Source of the DNA: Gammaproteobacteria bacterium UBA5078
GTDB taxonomy: Bacteria > Pseudomonadota > Gammaproteobacteria > Pseudomonadales > Pseudohongiellaceae
Direction of reading: 5' to 3'
Length of the DNA: 12,274 bases
Assembly (NCBI GenBank): GCA_002416505.1
Contig: DIAM01000020.1
Coordinates: forward strand, 366,258-378,531
The notes below the pieces were generated by a model that saw only the letters and a program-made list of their open reading frames with translations, made no database searches and was not told the origin of the DNA. Positions 1 to 6,339 of this stretch are shown piece after piece. The number at the start of each line of letters is the position of its first letter. Within the stretch, counting starts at the first letter, position 1. Both the position numbers and the translations under genes were made by a program.

Positions 1-598
1 GCCATTGCACCTCGTTTATTGGGGTCTGAAGCAGGCCAAGCAACAGTTTCTTCTCCTTCTCCTCGGCCACTTGTGCCGGTAAAATAATGAAGCCAATAAG
101 CAGGACCAACATCAATACCCATGTAGGCAGGGTCTCTCGCTGTATGCCCCCCTGATGCAATGATTCGATGCCCGCGATCCAATCCGGTGCGGCGCCCTGC
201 GCCGCTTTCTGCAATGCCGCGAAGGTCTGCATGATAGCAAGGGTTTGGATTGAGTCTCTCTTCAAGACAAGTAACGAGAGGCCATCAGCGGATTCTTCGC
301 TCCTCGTGATTACCCCGTCTAGCTCGCGTTCTTGCAGTAGCGCAACGCCCTCTTCCGTGCTCGTTATAGGCCTCAGCTCGATAAGGTTCTCAGCGGCGCC
401 GAGACTCTCGTTGATCTCCAGCGTCAGCGTTTCTTGCTGCAGCACACCGATTCTTATCTTGCTCGACTCCTCGCCTGTCACGTCGACGAGATTGAGAGTC
501 ACGAATACGAAAAGCGGAATGAATAGAATTAGCAGGAATGTTTTATTCTTGAAAGCGGTAGCCAGATCGTTGAGGGCGAGTATGAGGACATTATTCAT
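1..598 (-). CDS. ABC-2 type (NatB-like) transporter permease, N-terminal part, cut by window edge
   Basis: This is the membrane subunit that would pair with the ATPase encoded just upstream to form an inner-membrane ABC exporter. I translated it by hand from the ATG at 598; 199 codons are present and the rest lies beyond the left edge. A short cytoplasmic N-terminus is followed by a membrane segment at about residues 20-38 (FLLILFIPLFVFVTLNLV). A roughly 120-residue soluble loop comes next, predicted outside the membrane, and a second membrane segment spans about 160-175. Right after it is EEKEKKLLLGLLQTPI (179-194), the charged motif after the second helix that is typical of NatB-like ABC-2 permeases. 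Its start codon shares one base with the ATPase stop (TGATG), so the two are translationally coupled. The exported substrate cannot be told from sequence; NatB relatives export sodium, peptides or drugs. Confidence 0.85.
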   Translation of the reverse strand, partial: MNNVLILALNDLATAFKNKTFLLILFIPLFVFVTLNLVDVTGEESSKIRIGVLQQETLTLEINESLGAAENLIELRPITSTEEGVALLQERELDGVITRSEESADGLSLLVLKRDSIQTLAIMQTFAALQKAAQGAAPDWIAGIESLHQGGIQRETLPTWVLMLVLLIGFIILPAQVAEEKEKKLLLGLLQTPINEVQW

Positions 599-1281
599 CA
601 TAATGAATACAACTCGTCGTGAATCTCGGATTGAAAATACTCATCGGGGGCGCCGTCGAAGATCAATTTACTCTTATGCAACACCATTATTCGCGTCGCC
701 AGGCTTTTTATTTCTTCGGGTCTATGGGAGGTAAAGATTATGGTTTTCCCGGCGGCATGCATTGACGTTAGCAGCCGGTAGATCTCCCTTGTCATCTCGA
801 AGTCTAGGCCCGATGTGGGCTCATCCAGAATGAGCAGTGCAGGATCTGCCAACAATGCACGGCCGATATTCACCCGCTGCTTCATGCCTTTGGAAAGCGT
901 CTGCACCCTGCTGCATCGAAACGCTAGTAGCTTGAACTCCTCTAGAATTTCTTCCACACGGGCCATTGGAGTGCGTGAGAGACGCGCGAAGAGTTTGAGG
1001 TTGTATTCAACGGAGAAGAAATCGAATAGATTGGGATCTTCAGGAATGAAGCCTACCTTCCCTACCACTGCCTTCCGGTTTTTTAAGTCGATTCCGTCAA
1101 CCATGACAGTTCCGTCATCCGGGACTATCCAGCTTGCGAGCATCTTTAGGAGGGTGGATTTGCCAGCGCCATTGTGGCCGACTATGGCGATGAGTTCGCC
1201 CTTGTTCACTTCGAAACTGGTTGGCGCGAGTCCTCGCTTGTGATCATAGAGCTTGGCGAGATTCTGAACTACGAGCTGCAT
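598..1281 (-). CDS. ABC transporter ATP-binding protein (NatA-like)
   Basis: This 227-residue cytoplasmic ATPase powers the ABC-2 exporter whose permease follows it. Walker A is GHNGAGKST (35-43). The Q-loop position carries Glu (PEDPN, 80-84) instead of Gln, as in many NatA-type proteins. The signature is LSKGMKQR (129-136), Walker B with the D-loop is LLILDEPTSGLD (149-160), and the switch histidine is H186 (FTSHRPEEI). Length and motif order are complete for a single ABC domain without extensions. No convincing Shine-Dalgarno lies before the ATG at 1281. It may therefore be read by coupling to, or by a structure in, the 96-nt leader that separates it from the micro-ORF at 1378-1434. The substrate is unknown. 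Confidence 0.93.
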   Translation of the reverse strand: MQLVVQNLAKLYDHKRGLAPTSFEVNKGELIAIVGHNGAGKSTLLKMLASWIVPDDGTVMVDGIDLKNRKAVVGKVGFIPEDPNLFDFFSVEYNLKLFARLSRTPMARVEEILEEFKLLAFRCSRVQTLSKGMKQRVNIGRALLADPALLILDEPTSGLDFEMTREIYRLLTSMHAAGKTIIFTSHRPEEIKSLATRIMVLHKSKLIFDGAPDEYFQSEIHDELYSL

Positions 1282-1318
1282 AGGATTTACGACAATATTT
1301 TTATGAAGAAGAGCGGGG

Positions 1319-1371
1319 AAAAACGAAGGAATCTTTCACACAATTGGAAACTTCAGTGGGTCAGATTCCTT
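1319..1371 (-). terminator. Hairpin with T-run between micro-ORF and ABC operon; possible terminator or attenuator
   Basis: A perfect 9-bp inverted repeat, AAGGAATCT (1326-1334) against AGATTCCTT (1363-1371), encloses a 28-nt loop. On the minus strand the 3' arm is followed directly by CGTTTTT (1325-1319), as in an intrinsic terminator. The stem is A/T-rich and the loop long, so termination may be partial. It starts 6 nt after the stop of the micro-ORF and ends about 40 nt before the ABC ATPase start. It could end the micro-ORF transcript or tune read-through into the ABC genes. Confidence 0.4.
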
Positions 1372-1377
1372 AGTCAG

Positions 1378-1434
1378 TTAAACCAGCTTAACGATTACGA
1401 TTACTAAAATGATAACGACCAATAGACCGATCAT
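1378..1434 (-). CDS. Putative 18-residue hydrophobic micro-protein or leader peptide
   Basis: The peptide reads MIGLLVVIILVIVIVKLV and then TAA. Fifteen of 18 residues are Ile, Leu or Val; the only charged residue is K16. The start is well supported: AAGGAG (1446-1441 on the minus strand) lies 6 nt before the ATG, the best Shine-Dalgarno in this part of the window. Two readings are open. It may be a membrane micro-protein, similar in size and composition to the Ibs type I toxins of E. coli. Or it may be a leader peptide rich in branched-chain residues, as in ilv attenuators, acting on the ABC operon through the hairpin at 1326-1371. No branched-chain amino-acid gene is in view, which weakens the second reading. 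No homologue is recognised, and a chance ORF cannot be excluded. Confidence 0.45.
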   Translation of the reverse strand: MIGLLVVIILVIVIVKLV

Positions 1435-1714
1435 GATGAGCTCCTTTGTGATGAGACCGACCTGAAGAAAGCCTTCGGGCCGTTACGCAGATTGAACACT
1501 GTGATGAGCGCTATTGTGTATGCATGCGCGCGCCACTACTGTACGTTACCGCACACAAGTAACGGGAAGTATTCACGCAACTAGTCTCTAGCATCGAGTT
1601 TTGGCAATTGAGTGAGGTCGCGACGAGCATTGCGGCCTGTGCGGGATTGCTTGTTGCGCGGGTCTCGATCTCCAGCCGCATCTACTCAAGAGCTTCTGTC
1701 GTAAAGGCGCAGGA
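1435..1714. other. Intergenic stretch upstream of the micro-ORF, no other gene seen
   Basis: Apart from the ribosome-binding site at 1441-1446, I see no convincing ORF, RNA gene or terminator in these 280 bases. The promoter for the micro-ORF and ABC genes should lie here, but no -35/-10 pair stands out. The end of the cupin transcript also falls here without a clear intrinsic terminator, so read-through from the cupin into the micro-ORF is possible. Confidence 0.5.
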
Positions 1715-2254
1715 TCAGTACTTTTCCTTCATGACTTTATTGGGGTCAGCACGGAATATTATGTAGCCAATACTGTCAGTTACAATCTCGTGCCAGCCAT
1801 GGGGCATGCCCTTGGGGATGATGGCGATATCGCCCGGCTTAACTTTCTGCAGCACCCCCCCAACGATGGTGCCTCGGTGCATAGCCCCCAGCAGATCGCT
1901 TTGAGACTCCTGCATATCCACAAATCTACCACCGGTCACCATGGTGCCCTCGCCAGAGACGATATAGTAGATCTCATCCAGATCCACGTGGGAGATTCCG
2001 GTCTCCTGTTCCGATACTAGGGTCTTCGGTCTCTGCACCACAGACACGCCCATGAACTCCTCGCCGACATCGACATGCCTCGCGACGATATCACTCACGG
2101 TACGCCCGGTAGCCAGCACTTCTAGCCCCTGGTCGAATATCGCCTCTATCTCCTTCTTATCGATGATTACCGAGCCGCCATCTTGCGCGAACGTTGCGGT
2201 AATAGTGGAGCTTGCGCAGATCAGCGCGATGCCGGCCAATAAGGTTTTTTTCAT
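1715..2254 (-). CDS. Exported cupin-domain protein
   Basis: This 179-residue protein has a Sec signal peptide (MKKTLLAGIALICASS..., predicted cleavage near TFA/Q at 23/24) and a single cupin barrel. Cupin motif 1 is at 88-103 (SHVDLDEIYYIVSGEG), with H89 and E94 in ligand positions but D91 where the second His of HxH is usual. Motif 2 is GDIAIIPKGMPHGWH (141-155), supplying H152. It therefore probably binds a metal, with an altered ligand set. The reaction is unknown, and exported cupins range from enzymes to binding proteins. An ATG 10 codons upstream (2284) exists, but GAGGA about 9 nt before the ATG at 2254, and the fact that the signal peptide begins there, favour the shorter form. It lies 48 nt downstream of yedI on the same strand, so co-transcription is likely. 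Confidence 0.85.
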   Translation of the reverse strand: MKKTLLAGIALICASSTITATFAQDGGSVIIDKKEIEAIFDQGLEVLATGRTVSDIVARHVDVGEEFMGVSVVQRPKTLVSEQETGISHVDLDEIYYIVSGEGTMVTGGRFVDMQESQSDLLGAMHRGTIVGGVLQKVKPGDIAIIPKGMPHGWHEIVTDSIGYIIFRADPNKVMKEKY

Positions 2255-2302
2255 TTTTGTTTTTCCTCGTTTAGTTATTCGCATCTCATTATGTGCTGTC
2301 TT

Positions 2303-3217
2303 TTAACGCTTGCGCAATCGACTAATCAGCGTGATTGCAGCCAGGATTAACGCACCCACCAAGACACCAATGACGGCGTTCAAAGCGGTAGGCAGCAAGC
2401 CCCCTAGCACCGTGCCAACATAAGGCAAGTCTGCCGCCAATAGCGCATTGTCTTCGATCCAGTGCCCCAGCACCGCGACGCCATGGGTCAAGATGCCGCC
2501 GCCGACCATGAACATCGCTGCGGTGCCGACGATGGTGAGCGTGCGCATCAAACGTGGGGCAAACCAGAGTATGCCCGCGCCGAACCTCTGCGCCGCGGCG
2601 CTGGCACGCTGTGTCAGGGCTAAGCCGACGTCGTCTAACTTTACTATTCCCGCCACCAGCCCATACACCCCTATCGTCATGACCATCGCAATACCCGAGA
2701 GCACGATCACCTGTTGCAGAAAGTCCGCGTCGGCCACCGTGCCCAGCGTGATGGCGATGATCTCCGCCGAAAGTATCAAGTCGGTACGCACTGCTCCGTT
2801 TATCTTCTCTCTCTCCTTAGCCACCACCTGCTGAGGGTCGCCAGAGAGATTCGCCACTGTCTCCGCGTGCTCCTCCTTGTTGTCATGCAAAAACTTGTGC
2901 GCCAGCTTCTCAGCCCCCTCGTAGCAGAGAAACGCGCCACCGAGCATCAGTATTGGTGTAATGAGCCAAGGGGCCACGGCGCTGATCAACAACGCCGCGG
3001 GCACTAGTATCGCCTTGTTGCGAAAGGAGCCCTTCGCGACGGCCCAGACCACTGACAGCTCTCGATCTGCCTTCACCCCCGATACCTGCTGGGCATTCAG
3101 TGCTAGATCATCACCCAGCACTCCAGAGGTCTTCTTGGCCGCTACCTTGGTCATCAAAGAGACGTCATCGAGAATGGCCGCAATATCATCGAGCAGGACA
3201 AGTAGACTGGTAGCCAA
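2303..3217 (-). CDS. yedI: YedI/DUF808 family inner-membrane protein, TTG start
   Basis: This 304-residue integral membrane protein of the YedI (DUF808) family has no settled function. The N-terminus (LLVLLDDIAAILDD, then MTKVAAKKTSGVLGDDLALNAQQVSG) is the family hallmark. Several hydrophobic segments follow, at the A-I-L-V-P-A-A-L-L stretch, the AEIIAITLGTV stretch, the IVLSGIAMVMTIGVYGLV stretch, and a final helix before the basic tail SRLRKR. I chose TTG at 3217 because AAGGAA lies 6 nt upstream and the product then begins MATSLLVLLDD. That aligns with the known family start and gives the family's usual length of about 305 residues. The reading frame is open 61 codons further to 3400, but that extension looks nothing like the family and lacks a ribosome-binding site. 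The exported cupin follows 48 nt downstream. Confidence 0.92.
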   Translation of the reverse strand: MATSLLVLLDDIAAILDDVSLMTKVAAKKTSGVLGDDLALNAQQVSGVKADRELSVVWAVAKGSFRNKAILVPAALLISAVAPWLITPILMLGGAFLCYEGAEKLAHKFLHDNKEEHAETVANLSGDPQQVVAKEREKINGAVRTDLILSAEIIAITLGTVADADFLQQVIVLSGIAMVMTIGVYGLVAGIVKLDDVGLALTQRASAAAQRFGAGILWFAPRLMRTLTIVGTAAMFMVGGGILTHGVAVLGHWIEDNALLAADLPYVGTVLGGLLPTALNAVIGVLVGALILAAITLISRLRKR

Positions 3218-3427
3218 GAGGGGTTCCTTGTGTAGGGTGACAATCGTTAATGTGCCGCAGTAGTATGCGCATTTTGGGTCAACTGTACACCCTCCCAGCG
3301 CCAGCGCCCGGCGACACAACGTGCTAATTATCGTGAATTGCAGCCCAAGCGACTCAATCGCCATTAATCTCCCATACATCTTCCGCGCCGTAATCTGCAC
3401 CTACTCAAAGTGAAAACAGAGGCAGAT

Positions 3428-3934
3428 ATGAATACTTCAAACGTGACTGGCAGTAAGCGCAATCCCATCAGCACCGTAATGCTACGCAGCGCATTGCTAT
3501 TGAGCCTCTTGCTTGCCGGGGTATCGACCGTGCAGGCGGATGGCGGACGGGATCGCTATAGTGGGGGCCAATGGCGACTCGGCAACCACAACCAGATATT
3601 TCTGAGAACCGATCGGGGCTGGCAACGAGTGCAGGGCTCAGCGATCGCGATCGCCGACGGCTGGGTGATCGGCACGGATAGGCGCAACGGGGGCTACGGA
3701 ATATATCGCTGGAATGGGCGACATTTCGAGCGCATGCCCGGTGCCGCAGTGGATATTGGCGGCAGCTACGAGCGACCCTGGGTCATCAACAATCGCGGCG
3801 AGCGCTTCGAGTGGACTGGCCGCGACTGGCGCGAGGTGCGCAGCTATAGATTAAACCGCAACAACGCAGTAGAGGAGCAGCGCTACGATCGCAATGACGA
3901 ACACCGCAATGAACGCCGCCGCCCCGGCTGGTGA
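3428..3934 (+). CDS. Small exported protein with tectonin-like W-rich repeats
   Basis: This 168-residue protein carries a signal peptide: a basic stretch at K10-R11, a hydrophobic core at about 18-33, and likely cleavage after VQA37. The mature part contains spaced repeats of the type 'W-x-x-V/M-x-G-x-A-x-x-I', then G-x-x-x-x-I-N/G, then an aromatic-W-G turn. Examples are GWQRVQGSAIAIADG (64-78), RHFERMPGAAVDIGG (98-112) and RFEWTGRDWREV (126-137). This resembles tectonin beta-propeller blades, but only about two to three blades are present, so a complete propeller would need several copies. The tail is Asn/Arg/Glu-rich. The ATG at 3428 has AGAGG 5 nt upstream; a GTG at 3410 in frame has none. 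The stop codon TGA is the first part of a GATCAAAGGGGTCAGAG repeat. Role unknown; possibly envelope carbohydrate binding. Confidence 0.75.
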   Translation: MNTSNVTGSKRNPISTVMLRSALLLSLLLAGVSTVQADGGRDRYSGGQWRLGNHNQIFLRTDRGWQRVQGSAIAIADGWVIGTDRRNGGYGIYRWNGRHFERMPGAAVDIGGSYERPWVINNRGERFEWTGRDWREVRSYRLNRNNAVEEQRYDRNDEHRNERRRPGW

Positions 3935-4043
3935 TCAAAGGGGTCAGAGTAATTTGATCCGACCAAGTTACTCTCGATCAAAGGGGTCAGAGTAGTTTGA
4001 TCCGACCAAGTTACTCTGACCCCCTTGGTCGGCACATTTGATC
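3933..4043. repeat. GGGGTCAGAG repeat block: tandem 42-nt copies plus inverted half
   Basis: Two 42-nt copies (3933-3974 and 3976-4017) begin GATCAAAGGGGTCAGAGTA and end CCAAGTTACTCT, with one mismatch (A3952 against G3995). An inverted half follows (TTACTCTGACCCCC), so GGGGTCAGAGTA pairs with TACTCTGACCCC over 12 bp. A nested pair, CCGACCAAG (4003-4011) with CTTGGTCGG (4024-4032), and a closing TTTGATC (4037-4043) show a multi-arm palindrome. The same core occurs at 9914-9939, 11447-11469 and 12130-12274. It looks like a REP/BIME-type element; no transposase is nearby. Confidence 0.85.
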
Positions 4044-4049
4044 GGCAAC

Positions 4050-4085
4050 AAAAAAGGCCAGCACGTTAGCGTACTGGCCTTTTTT
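4050..4085. terminator. Strong bidirectional intrinsic terminator
   Basis: A perfect 12-bp stem AAAAAAGGCCAG (4050-4061) with CTGGCCTTTTTT (4074-4085) encloses a 12-nt loop. A-runs on one side and T-runs on the other allow it to stop transcription in both directions. It ends the minus-strand receptor gene, whose stop is at 4104, and also the plus-strand gene ending at 3934, after the repeat block. Confidence 0.93.
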
Positions 4086-4103
4086 TAGTCGAAGTCTAAT
4101 CCC

Positions 4104-6173
4104 TTAGAAGCGGATCGTTACTCCACCGTAGATATGACGCTCTGGCGCCGCCTCGTAGGCGCGCCCTCCGAAGGCGTTCTTACGCACGTTCGAGAAGTAC
4201 TCCTCGTCGAACAGATTGTTGATCCCGAAGAAGGGAGCCACGATCGTGCCGTTCATATCATAGCTGTTGCCTAAACGTAGAGTAGAGACGATGGATGAGT
4301 CGACCTGCTCCGTATTGGCGTTATCCGCGTAGAACTCACCGACGTTCAACGCATCGATCACCGCGTAAGCGCCCGATGCGTGCGTGTACTTTAGCTCTGC
4401 GTAGAACTGGTGCTCAGGAATTCCTGGCAGCGTTTCACCCACTGCCGCTGGATTGCCGTCGAAGCTAGTGAACTCGAAATCGGAGTAGGTGTATGCCACC
4501 GTCAGGCTTAACTGATCGGACAGTTTCGCCTGAATCTGCGCCTCTAGACCATTGCGGTCGGTGTCGGCGTTCTCGAAGAAAGCACGGCTGCCGATGTTCA
4601 CAACGTTGGTGATCTCGTTCTCAACATCCATGCTGTAAAGCGCGAGGTCGTAATAGAGGCTGTTGTCGAGCACGCTGCCCTTCGCACCAATCTCTATGCT
4701 CTTAGCTTTCTGCGGATTTACATTGTTGAAGCCACCGAGATTGACGTTCAGGTCCTGCGCGGGGCTGCCCAGCTCCGTGAAGGTAGGCGTCTCGAACGAT
4801 GTCGCGTAGTTGGTGTAAAGATTCAACTCTTGCGATTGATTCCACATCAGGCCGATCGCCGGGCTGAATTCCTCATAGCTTAGGTCGCCGCTTTGGTCGC
4901 CATTGGCCATATACAGATCATCAACAGACATATCGAGGTTGTCGAAACGGCCGCCGAAGCTGAGAATCAGATCATCGCGCAATGAGGTCTCATTGCGGAA
5001 ATAGACCCCGACTGACTCGGCCTCTTCTACTTGATCGAAGGTGATGGCACCTTTTACGCCAGCGTTGTTGATAAAGCGCTGACGATCATCGGTTTGATAA
5101 TCCATGTCGATGCCAACGCTAAACACGTTGGGCAAGTCCAGCAGCGTGTCTGTGTACGTGTAGAGGCCGCCAACGCCAGAGAACGAACGCTGATAGGCGA
5201 TGGCGCCGTCATCCGCGACGAAGGGAATGTGCGTGCCGATTGGCAAGAAGCCCGAGAAATCTTTGCGCATCGTGTAGGTGCGCAGCGTTAAGTCGTGCTG
5301 GCTACCGATGCTCTTCTTGTATACGAGCCCGAGACGCTGCTGGTCGAATGCTTCGCCAGCATTAGAACTCGTATTGCGTGACCCCGCCGCGGTGGGGTCG
5401 GCCGCCACTTCCGCTAGTGTCACGCCACCGGGGTCGTTTGCGACAGGAGAATCGACTGCATTGAGGATTGCGGTGAGGCTGGAGGTGTCATCGATGCTGT
5501 AGATGAACTTACTGTTGATCAGGTTGTGCTCAACCTCGGAGAAATCGCGGTATCCGTCCATCTCCAAGCGCGACACGTTAACCAGATACCCCAAACGACC
5601 CGACTTGCCGCCAGCTTTTAGCTGCAGCTTCTGATGCCCATACTCACCGGCCATGAGCTTAGTTTCGACAAATGGGACGTCTGTAGGTACTTCTGTCGTT
5701 AGGCTGATAACGCCGCCAGATGCAGTGCCATACAAAGAGGCTGAAGGGCCACGAATGACCTCGACACTTTGCGCAGAACCCAAGTCCAGGTCATCGGTGC
5801 CACTCTGGCCATCGGGCAATGTCATGGGGATATCATCGGCGAATACTTTGATGCCGCGCATCCCGAAGTTCGCGCGCGAGCCGAAGCCGCGAATCGAGAC
5901 GCTAAGGTCTTGTGAGAAGTTGTAACGGCTCTGCATGATCAGGCCAGGAATGGCGACCAGAGACTCGTCCAGACCAAGTTCTTGGCGGCCTAGCTGGATG
6001 GCATCTTTGTTAACGATACTGATGGCCATTGGCACCGTGCTGAGCGCTTGCTCTGTGCGGGTACCTACAACGACAATCTCATCCAGTGGAGATGTTGTCT
6101 GCGCCAGAGCGGATGTCGCTCCTGCTACCATAATTAGGGGAATCAATACTCTTAGTTGTCGACTAGTTGCCAC
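4104..6173 (-). CDS. TonB-dependent outer-membrane receptor, YncD/PqqU-like
   Basis: This 689-residue outer-membrane receptor takes up a scarce ligand using TonB energy. The signal peptide MATSRQLRVLIPLIMVAGAT ends ALA/Q at 24/25. A TonB box DEIVVVG (31-37) comes next, then the plug (about 40-160) with SIRGFGSRANFGMRGIKV, PDGQSG and VEVIRGPSASLYGTASGG. The 22-strand barrel follows and ends YGGVTIRF with the terminal Phe needed for assembly. Plug wording and the VANDPGGVTLAE loop resemble E. coli YncD (PqqU), reported to take up PQQ. The actual ligand here is inferred only and could be a metal chelate. The GTG at 6173 has GGAG 7 nt upstream; a GTG 6 codons earlier (6191) has none. It lies 166 bp downstream of the multicopper oxidase on the same strand and ends at a strong terminator. 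Confidence 0.93.
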   Translation of the reverse strand: MATSRQLRVLIPLIMVAGATSALAQTTSPLDEIVVVGTRTEQALSTVPMAISIVNKDAIQLGRQELGLDESLVAIPGLIMQSRYNFSQDLSVSIRGFGSRANFGMRGIKVFADDIPMTLPDGQSGTDDLDLGSAQSVEVIRGPSASLYGTASGGVISLTTEVPTDVPFVETKLMAGEYGHQKLQLKAGGKSGRLGYLVNVSRLEMDGYRDFSEVEHNLINSKFIYSIDDTSSLTAILNAVDSPVANDPGGVTLAEVAADPTAAGSRNTSSNAGEAFDQQRLGLVYKKSIGSQHDLTLRTYTMRKDFSGFLPIGTHIPFVADDGAIAYQRSFSGVGGLYTYTDTLLDLPNVFSVGIDMDYQTDDRQRFINNAGVKGAITFDQVEEAESVGVYFRNETSLRDDLILSFGGRFDNLDMSVDDLYMANGDQSGDLSYEEFSPAIGLMWNQSQELNLYTNYATSFETPTFTELGSPAQDLNVNLGGFNNVNPQKAKSIEIGAKGSVLDNSLYYDLALYSMDVENEITNVVNIGSRAFFENADTDRNGLEAQIQAKLSDQLSLTVAYTYSDFEFTSFDGNPAAVGETLPGIPEHQFYAELKYTHASGAYAVIDALNVGEFYADNANTEQVDSSIVSTLRLGNSYDMNGTIVAPFFGINNLFDEEYFSNVRKNAFGGRAYEAAPERHIYGGVTIRF

Positions 6174-6339
6174 GATAGCTCTCCAGATCACGATTTATTT
6201 TGTGAGTGTTTAACGCCTTTTATCTATTATCGACGCTTAATATGCGCCACATACTACATCATTAAGGCATCTAGTTGAATGCATTGTCTTTTAGTTGCAT
6301 TTTGGCATATTTCGCTCTTTCAACATGCTCTCTTAGGGC

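Noticed and set aside
168..734. Plus-strand ORF of 188 codons
   Set aside because: It lies opposite the ABC permease and ATPase, whose minus-strand frames carry clear motifs; its own product is Ser/Arg-rich without a recognisable domain.
3218..3400. N-terminal extension of the YedI frame to an upstream ATG
   Set aside because: The 61 extra residues do not resemble the family, have no ribosome-binding site, and the TTG at 3217 with AAGGAA gives the family length.
6174..6191. Upstream GTG start for the TonB receptor
   Set aside because: It has no Shine-Dalgarno; GGAG fits the GTG at 6173 and gives a normal signal peptide.
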